DNA from: Plantago major
Taxonomy: Eukaryota > Streptophyta > Magnoliopsida > Lamiales > Plantaginaceae
Assembly: GCA_026545765.1 (NCBI GenBank)
Contig: CM048844.1
Coordinates: 68,652,035 to 68,716,034 of the forward strand
DNA length: 64,000 nt
Reading direction: 5' to 3'
The position numbers and the translations under genes are program-made. Below, one piece after another: positions 57,201 through 64,000 of this stretch (within the stretch, counting starts at the first letter, position 1; each line of letters opens with the position of its first letter). The notes beneath the pieces were generated by a model. The model saw only the letters and a list, made by a program, of their open reading frames with translations, did no database searches and had not been told where the DNA came from.

Positions 57201-58587
57201 AGTGGAAGGGCGGTTGTCACGTTGGGAAAACAATTTCCTTTCTTTTGGCGGTCGGTTGGTGCTTCTAAATGTAGTGCTCAATTCCTTACCTATCTACTAT
57301 CTTTCTTTTTTCAAACTACCTTCATATGTCCTTAAACGGCTCTTGAAAATTCAACGACATTTTTTATTGGGGGGAGGGGGGGGGGGGGGGTCTTTGGGGG
57401 GAAGTAGAAAAATAGCTTGGGTAAGTTGGGAAGTGGTGTGTCGTTCGAAAGATATGGGTGGTCCTGGCGTTAAAGATTTGAGGTGGTTTAATCTTGCTCT
57501 ATTAGGGAAATGGGCGTGGAGGATTTTGAACGAGTCTAAGTTTCTTTGGGTAAGTGTGATTGAGTCTAAGTACGGGGATTTTCTCAAGTTGATCATGTCA
57601 AATAGAGGTAGGAAAGCAAGGAGTAAACATTGGTCGTCTTGGTGGAGAGATCTCATTAATCTCATTAGTGGTAATGAGTGGTTTGTGAATGGATTGTCAA
57701 GGAAAATTGGGGATGGAAAGTCTACTGAGTTTTGGGAGTGCTTGTGGGTGATGAATGGGGTAAGTCTTAGGTCCTTGTTCCCGAGACTCTATAGTTTGGA
57801 GACCGATAAAAACTGTATGGTTGCTGACAGAATCTGTAGTGTTGATGGCGTCAAAGTTGGGCGGTGGGAATGGAGAAGAAAGTTGTTTGCTTGGGAGGAG
57901 TCACTGATTTCTGATTTATTGCAGGTTATTGAAAATTGCAGCCTTACTGAGGACACTCTTGATTGCTAGCTCTGGACAAAAAATATGGATAACAAGTATA
58001 CTACCAAAGAGGGATATCTGCAGTTGCTAGCGTCAAATCTGAGTGACCAAGCTATTCAGGTGAACTGGTCTAAGCTCGTGTGGCTTATGTGGATACCGAA
58101 AAAATTCAATGTCTTCGTGTGGAGGGTTCTACTTGATAGAATAGCGACTCTCCCTAATCTGAAGCGGCGAGGCACTTTATTTGCGGAAGCGAAGACTTGT
58201 TGCAGACTTTGCGAGGAGAATTCTGAAGAATCAACGATTCATCTCTTCTATAATTGCAGGTTCTCTCAGCGGTGGCTTATGATTGAATCGGCCGATTTCA
58301 AGATGGTCATTTGCAATGATTTGGTATCCCTTCTTCTTAACTTTGCGGATGCGATTCCGAAGAGAGGAAAGGAGTGTTGGTTAATAGTGTGGCACACAAT
58401 TCTCTGGTTTGTTTGGAAAGCCCGAAATGATGTTATCTTCAAAGGCACGACTTCTACTCCAGCAGAGGTCTTCGAAAGCATCAAATTAAACATTTGGTAC
58501 TGGTTGAAAAGTTGGGATAAGCTTCGTCCGTTTGCTTCGTTAACTGATTGGGAACTCTGTCATGGTGAAGCTATTCAGGATGATTAA
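54273..58587 (+). pseudogene. LINE ORF2: AP endonuclease, reverse transcriptase, zf-RVT; broken
   Basis: ATG 54273 lies inside the end of ORF1 (14-nt overlap with its stop) and opens MRIISFNVRGLGGK, then TGA 54315. The endonuclease follows with ICIQESKLE, NVYAPS, CGDFNYIR, RLDRFL and SDHTAI. RT begins after a frameshift near 55640 (GPDGFNFTFFHAFW, LIPKCLNP) and a second near 55920 (FKIDFEKAYDSVSWDYL, GLRQGDPLSPFLY). TAG 56253 and a solo LTR (56317-56915) come before the catalytic LQYADD at 56926. PFMYLGLPIG and FLSFGGRL follow. TAG 57967 precedes a zf-RVT part (WIPKKFNVFVWRVLLDR, CRLCEENSEESTIHLFYNC). ORF2 ends at TGA 58585, with no RNase H domain. It cannot make an active enzyme. Confidence 0.92.
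56317..56915 (+). mobile_element. Solo LTR in the LINE reverse transcriptase, TSD GTTAT
   Basis: Starts TGTTAGGAAATATCTG and ends TCTGGACCAACA, 599 bp, with GTTAT at 56312-56316 and 56916-56920. CTATAAAG near 56680 may be its TATA box. The TGTTAG start and small size suggest Ty1/copia, which is inference. Removal restores the LINE frame up to YADD. Confidence 0.88.
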
Positions 58588-58809
58588 ATGGACCTTGGTG
58601 GTAGGATGCTGGTTTGGATTGAGAGTGTTTGGATTATATGGGACATTGTTAGTTTGTCAGATGGTGTTTCTTTTTTCAGGCTATAAGTGCAAGGTATATT
58701 TGCTTGACATTCTTGTAGATGAGAGGCTAGCTTCTGGACATTGTTGTAAATTTAGCACTACTGGTGCTTCTCTTGAGCTTGTTTGAGTTATAATAAAATT
58801 TCACTTATT

Positions 58810-58822
58810 AAAAAAAAAAAAA
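58810..58822 (+). other. Poly-A tail of the LINE
   Basis: An A run of about 13 follows TTTCACTTATT and runs into the target duplication; AATAAAAT upstream at 58792 may be the polyadenylation signal. Confidence 0.85.
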
Positions 58823-58828
58823 GAGTAG

Positions 58829-59480
58829 TGTTGAGGGGTGATCAACTTTATGAATGGTGAGGTGAGCTCGAGTGGTAGTAGACCTTGAGTTTTGAGGGGA
58901 GGTGAACCTCGACGGGCAATGATCCTAAGGGGCGGTGAACTTGAGAGGAGGTGAACCTTGACTACTTGGTGAGGCCAACTTGAAAACAAGAGGGAAGGGG
59001 TTAGACCAATTTGGGCCGGTTTGCCTTGGACAAACCAGACTTAAATTCAACAGTTTGTGTGACCTACGAGTGGGAGCTCGAACCTACAAACTTAGAATGA
59101 AATATTGGAAGTTGTTGATTATCATAATGAAGAGTAATGCTCTCCTATTTATAGGCAAAGGCTCAAGGGACAAGATTCCGGTTAATCAAAGGTTGGTCGA
59201 CCCTATCATATCATGATACGTGGTGCCAGAGAGTGCTAGAGTGTTTAGGTTACGCGGTTATATCATCTTACATCATAGGGGACCCACTGTGGTCGGGAGA
59301 TCAGACTCCCTCAGGGTGTAGCTTTCCTGACATTTCGTTGGACGTTCTTCCTTTGATGGGAGGACGGCTTCTAAGGTCTGGAGGTCGGACTCCCTCAGGG
59401 TGTAGCTTTCCTGAAGATTCGTTCGACGTTCTTCCTTTGACGGGAGGACATCATCTAAAGTCGTGAGGCAGGGTCCTTAG
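58829..59480 (-). mobile_element. LTR fragment cut by the LINE insertion
   Basis: Begins TGTTGAGGGGTGATC, close to the start of the solo LTR at 22006. A TATA-like CCTATAAATAGGAG is on minus at 59146-59159. The far end and TSD could not be found. The LINE entered right at the LTR start, so the TSD of the LINE contains the first bases of this LTR. Confidence 0.6.
59290..59457. repeat. About 80-bp tandem duplication
   Basis: CTCCCTCAGGGTGTAGCTTT, then GACGTTCTTCCTTTGA and CGGGAGGAC, occur twice in tandem with few differences. Confidence 0.9.
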
Positions 59481-59729
59481 GCCTATAGACCTTTCGTTTA
59501 TTACTAAAAGAGGTTCTTTAGATATTCTTTTACGAGTTTATAAATGAAAAGCTAACGAGCATCCATATCAATTTTCTTTTAGCGTCAGCCTAACAAGCAT
59601 CCATCTCATTTGAACGATCTCACTTCCTTCTTCCACCATGAATTTTTATACACAATCATCAAGCTTTCGCCAGATGCTTATGCCATTTTCGCCTAACACG
59701 CCTTTTTTGTTCAGTTGAACGTGCATTTT

Positions 59730-59905
59730 TTTTTAAAGATGCATGTAGTTTAAGATAGTGCTTATGGTATTATGTGATGCTTGGGGTATTAGATGATGCT
59801 TGTAGTTTAAAATGGTATATGTGGTGAAAGGTGGTGATTGTGGTATTAGATGGTGCTTTTAATTTAAGATGGTGCTTCTATTATTAGATGATGAAAATGT
59901 GTGGG
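59730..59905. repeat. Degenerate tandem repeats with GATGCTT words
   Basis: Units such as GTAGTTTAAGATGGTGCTT and GGTATTAGATGATGCTTG. They are inverse to the words at 34370-34720. Confidence 0.6.
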
Positions 59906-62132
59906 CCGGGATTTGGTAATATGTAAACAAGTGTATTTAGTACACCAAAGAACACTATTGAAAAGTGTCTTCGATATACTGTAGCAAACAGTGTATTAAC
60001 TACAATAGTTAATCCACTAACACTAAAGCTGATCTAAAGATCAAATCAAGAACACATCGGAAATTAAGAACACCAAGTATGGTTTCTAGTGGGTTAATGA
60101 TGTGTCAAAATCAAAGTTTTAAATTTGTTTAAGAGCTAAGAGTTAATTCTCAACACTACGAAAACTTGTAGTGCAGTGAAGTTAACCCCGAGGTCGGTCT
60201 CGAAGGACTTAACTAAGCTGAGTCTTGTTTACGAATAATAATAACAGTATGAAAGCGGTGAAGAGTTGTTTTTGCTTCGGCAACAGATTGATTAACTATG
60301 TGAAAGTAGACTACTTTGCAGACTAACTAGAAAACAGATTTAAACTTAACGAGATTGATATTAATGAGGAGAATTATGGTGTGGTGACCATTTCTGGAAT
60401 GACCATTTCGCCCTTCAACTCCTTTTTTTACTCCAATTCTTGGTTTTTTAGCCTTTCCACTCCATTTCTAGCATCCATACGAGGCATTGTAACTCCATAT
60501 CTTGTAGATGCATGTAAAATACACCATTTTGCCTTCAATTAGCCCGGTTTAGACAAATACCTACAAAATACACAAAACATGAAAATGTAACAAAATACAA
60601 ATAAAACACATAAGAACTATACTAGAGAATAGCAATAAGATGGTAAAAAAGACCGAATGAGACGATGTAAAATCGACTCATCAAACTCTCCTAACTGAAA
60701 CCTTGCTTGTCCTCAAGCAACAGACTTTCTAAAAATCCTAGAAAAATAAAAAACACAGGGATACGAAGGTAAAGTCTAGCTCCTAAGCTACTGAGTCAAC
60801 GATTGCAAGAAATAAGCCTAAGAAATGCAAGATGTTTGACATCACACTGACATTCACAGAATCACATGCACAAGTCCAAAAAGTTCGTTTCCCGAATAAA
60901 TAGAACTTAAGTCTAACCAGGTAGTCCCTCACATGCGGATCCTATGCAACTAATCTCTCACACTCCTGGAAGTGACCAGTAGGGGTAATCACTCAAGAAT
61001 ATAAAGAGTAAAGGAAGGTGACTTGCGTCACAAAATTGCCTCAAATACCTCATGCATTGTACTCAATCGGTTAAGTCAGAAGGCAATCAGCAGTAGACTA
61101 ATGAAAAGGCAATCGTTCTCTCTTTTTCCAATTTTTCAATTTTTTGCATACTCCTTTTTTGTAGTCTTATATATGACCCATATGCTTATTTTGTCTCAAT
61201 TTTTTGGTAGTGTCTGTTTTACCGAAAGTCTGCACTTTTGTGCGTGCTGGTTTGGTATACACGCCATCAACCCTCACGGACATATGGATTTTTAGGACCA
61301 CGCCGGTGTGTAGGTAGTATTTGAAACATGTCCAACATGACTAACGGTGGCACAAGTGCCATAGATACACTCCGAGACTTATTTTATTTTTTTGAGAGAA
61401 TGAAAAGCCAGAACAGTAATTATACACATATATGGTACACATAAACCTCCTCCCCAAACCTGTTCTTGGAACGGGTTTGGCACAAGCAAATAAGAATGGA
61501 AAGCATGTCGTTCGTCATACTTAACTTACACAGAGTACATATGAGAATGATGAGGCGCAAACAAGGGAGTTTGCACTTCCTGAGAAATCACACAGGAACA
61601 AAATTGGCGGTATAAATTTTTCATTTTTTTCCATCGGCCACTACGCATGCTCACAGGCTTTTGGACTACAGAACTAGAACAAACTTCCTATATACAGGAG
61701 AAACGAACTTAGCAAACTTATAACATGCAAACTGCTAATAGTCAAGGATCAATCAAAACTCAAGCATTTAATAGGTTTAGTACATGCAATAGACGCTCGA
61801 CTTGGGAGTAAGACTTAGACTCGACATAAGAAATAGACTCGAATAAAAAATACGGAAAGAAACACATATGAAAACATGCAAGCAAGAAGCCTAAGGCCGA
61901 TAAAATTGAAAACACCCCTCCACAAACCTGAACTCATGCTCGTCCTCGAGCAAACGAGTGAAAAGAGAAAAAGGAAAGAGTTGATATGAGGAGGCTTCCC
62001 TGATTGAAGATTCCCGAGATGTGTAGACGACTGAAAAGAAGGACCTGAGACTCAAGTAGAATGTTAGATAACAAAAACCAAGCTAGTGGACGGAAAAGAA
62101 CGCAAAAACGACATAGGCGAAAAGAGGAAAAT
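59906..62132 (-). mobile_element. Non-coding part of a Ty3/gypsy element (Tat/Athila-like)
   Basis: On minus, TTGCTTGAGGACAAGCAAGG at 60701-60720 and the related GCTCGAGGACGAGC at 61938-61951 are motifs I know from the region after pol in plant Tat and related gypsy elements. No RT or integrase is present here. ORFs are short and unrecognised. The element start in the low-coordinate direction (3' LTR) was not located. Confidence 0.5.
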
Positions 62133-62520
62133 GGCGATGCCAGTCTCCCGCCTGGCGTACGCCAGTTACTTTCGCTAAGTAGCTGGCGACGCCAGCTTCT
62201 CACATGGCGTTTGCCAGTTACTTGCGCGAAGTAACTGGCGACGTTAGCGTCTCACCTGGTGTTCACCAGTTACTTGCGCTAAGTAGCTGGCGACATAGCT
62301 TCTCACCTGGTACTTGGAATAGTAACTGGCATCGCCAATCACCCACCTGACATCTTCAGTTACTTAGCGTAAGTAACTAGCGGACGCCAGTTGCTTGCAC
62401 GAAGTAACTGGCGACGCCAGCCTCTCACCTGGCGTCCGCCAGTTACTTACGCTAAGTAACTGGCGGCGCCAGGTGGGTGATTGGCGATGCCAGTTACTAT
62501 TCCAAGTACCTGGTCGGCGC
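62133..62520. repeat. Palindrome-rich tandem array in the gypsy element
   Basis: Five or more units of about 52 bp, each made of three near-palindromes: CTGGCGTACGCCAG, AGTTACTTGCGCTAAGTAACT and CTGGCGACGCCAG, with a TCTCAC joint. In addition, 62305-62349 is repeated inverted at 62470-62513 almost perfectly. GC-richer than its surroundings. Confidence 0.92.
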
Positions 62521-62737
62521 AAAACTCGATCTGAGGTCATTTTTTAACTTGCTAATCGATAGTTGGCATCGCAAATTCACCCAGAACTAAGAAAACATAA
62601 CTTTTGTACAATTTTTGGGTACTTTTATGTCCACTAACCTAACTAAAACCGGACGAAGACAACATAAAACAACTAGAATAAAAAGAAAAAAAACAAAAAC
62701 TAAACTAAACTACTTACCTCAACTAACTTGTTGGTAT

Positions 62738-63526
62738 TCATTTACGATGGTGGGTACTAGACTTCCCCATGCTCGAATTTCTCCGCCCTTGTACCTGCGA
62801 ATAGATATAAAGGGGTCCAACATACCCTGCAGAATAATCCTTGCAGATAAAATCCTTAGGTAAAGAATCCAATGCCTTCACTATTCCGACCTTACCATTA
62901 ACCTCATATGTTGTTGTGCGTCTATATACGCTAATGTCCATTCTGGAGGTGAATAAAAATGGCCAGCCAAGGAGGATCGTATCGGGTCATGTCTTCTGGT
63001 CTTCCCGGATGTCTTCCATAACAACAAAATTGGTGATAACGGTCTCACCATTCAATTTAACTGCGATACCCTTTGCAAATCTAACGGGTCTTCTATGCGA
63101 CCCATCTGCCATTAGAACTCGAGCTTTCATCTTTTCCAAACCTGTAATGCCACATCCCTTAAACAGACTGTACGGGATCAGATTACATGCAGCTCCTGTA
63201 TCTAAAGTCGTAATGAATTTTGAATTTCCCATCCCAACTACGATGTTAAAACTCCTCTTACTAAGAGTCTGCTCTTTCACGTTTTCTTCGAGTTCCTCTT
63301 CCTTGGCAGGAACTTCAACTACCCCGATTTCTGGAGTGCTCAATGTAACCAGAAGATCATCCTCTTGTGCAGAAACCAATTCCTCAGCAGAAATGTCGGG
63401 ATTTATATTCTCTTCTACTATTACTTCACTGGCAGTCGAGACTGACGAAGCACACCTGCAAGCTGAGCAAACCTGTTTTGAAACCTTAACACGGGTTTCA
63501 TTCTCCGAAACAGTCACTTCAACGGG
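62738..63526 (-). pseudogene. Gypsy retropepsin (protease) region, broken by one stop
   Basis: The minus-strand frame runs from 63517 with a Cys/Ser-rich and acidic leader into FITTLDTGAACNLIPYSLF, the D-T-G active site of a retroviral-type aspartic protease, and VRFAKGIAVKLNG. TGA at 62987 interrupts it. The same frame continues PDTILLGWPFLFTSRMDIS (the conserved ILG-type segment) to about 62738. It would process Gag-Pol. No RT follows, so the pol part has been lost or never was present in this derivative. Confidence 0.8.
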
Positions 63527-64000
63527 TTAATCTGTAATCACTCTTATAGCCATTGCTCTCTCAGAAGTATTAAGGAATTTACCCCTTTCCCTTTCTTGGT
63601 CCTTCTCTACCAGCTGCTGGAGGGTACCTTTGATCTGGCCGCTGTCCCTTTCCAATCTTTGAACTGCAGCTTGTAATGCATCCAACCTCTCAGCGGTAGC
63701 TGCATGTATCATTGTTGAGTGTTGCATGGCGGCATGACAACTTTTCACAAAACCTCTCAGCTCCTCCAAAAAACCTTCTGGTAGTTGTGATTCGGGAAGG
63801 CAGCGTTCCGGGCAATTAGAGCCACTAAGCTTAGCACGCTTTCTCCTATGCTCTGAGCTTTTTGCTATCCTCTCGAATACAACACTTAATCCGATAGGGG
63901 TGCTCTCCCCCATCCATCCTCCACACGCCATATCAACCAGCACTTGTGAAGACTCTTCAAGCCCATCAAAGAAGAACTGGTTTAAATCTGCAGTACCAAA
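63527..64000 (-). pseudogene. Gypsy gag C-terminal part, runs off the window
   Basis: On minus, from the window edge: FFFDGLEESSQVLVDMACGG and STPIGLSVVFERIAKSS resemble the gag C-terminal part of plant Tat/Athila elements. A Leu/Gln-rich coiled-coil-like stretch follows (ERLDALQAAVQRLERD, GTLQQLVEKDQERE), then AIRVITD and TAA at 63527. The protease continues in the same frame after this stop. In Ogre-type elements gag and pro are separated by a stop, so it could be natural, but a mutated Gln codon is as likely. Confidence 0.65.

Larger units (their letters stand above)
51913..58820 (+). mobile_element. Full-length L1-type LINE, 18-bp TSD, poly-A tail
   Basis: The 18-mer AAGAGTAGTGTTGAGGGG is at 51895-51912 and again at 58821-58838, right after an A run. 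ORF1 with an RRM and DUF4283-like part is followed by ORF2 with AP-endonuclease, RT and zf-RVT domains. The full 5' region appears present, which is rarer than 5'-truncated copies. Both ORFs are broken and a solo LTR sits in the RT, so the copy is inactive. Confidence 0.92.

Noticed and set aside
56761..57969. 402-codon ORF starting in the LTR and running into RT
   Set aside because: Its first 50 or so codons are solo-LTR sequence; the fusion results from insertion and is not a separate gene.

Overview
This is a window of plant nuclear DNA, most likely from a eudicot: AT-rich, intron-containing, with plant-type Stowaway, CACTA, MULE, Helitron, LINE and Ty3/gypsy elements. The species cannot be named from the sequence. 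One host gene is clearly complete: a six-exon HOTHEAD-type GMC oxidoreductase (205-4367, minus strand) whose splice junctions join into one 598-residue protein. Almost everything else is transposable-element DNA, much of it nested and decayed.

Layout. 1-4600: the HOTHEAD-like gene with a Stowaway MITE in its long third intron and a TATA box upstream. 4600-7388: its upstream intergenic region, with two hairpin-type inverted repeats and a decayed MITE. 7389-15038: a 7.65-kb CACTA element (TSD CAT) with broken TNPA-like and TNPD genes. 15096-19061: a second CACTA element (TSD TTC) that holds an Hsp70 exon with intact splice sites, a solo LTR (TSD CATAC), a Stowaway-like MITE and a hAT-like element. 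19065-27590: MITEs, long-inverted-repeat elements, two LTRs, SINE-like pieces and a G/T minisatellite. 27591-32691: a Helitron-derived block bounded by a perfect 301-bp direct repeat. 32692-37091: short repeats, an LTR-like fragment and small MULE relatives.

37092-50565: a MULE (near-identical 9-bp TSD) with a decayed MURA transposase gene and, facing it, an intact ORF for a GRF-type zinc-finger protein with a C-terminal membrane segment. Its right terminal repeat is split by a 7.9-kb non-coding LTR retrotransposon (TSD GTAGC) that carries a 1.4-kb minisatellite and no gag-pol. 51913-58820: a full-length L1-type LINE with an 18-bp TSD, an RRM-bearing ORF1 and an EN-RT-zf-RVT ORF2, its RT split by a solo LTR (TSD GTTAT). 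58829-59490: the start of an older LTR. From about 60000 to the window end: part of a minus-strand Ty3/gypsy element with gag and protease remnants and a palindrome-rich tandem array.

As a system this is one functional gene beside layered insertions. The insertion order can be read from target-site duplications: the LTR element entered the MULE; the solo LTR, MITE and hAT entered CACTA-2; the LINE entered an LTR start and was then hit by another LTR. Nonsense codons in the MULE, LINE and gypsy ORFs are all explainable as C-to-T or G-to-A transitions, as expected for decay of methylated DNA. The candidates most worth a second look are the MULE-borne GRF zinc-finger ORF, the 301-bp repeat around the Helitron block, the captured Hsp70 exon, the LTR-element minisatellite and the palindromic array. 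Exon borders and TSDs were read by eye; no alignment or database search was run.
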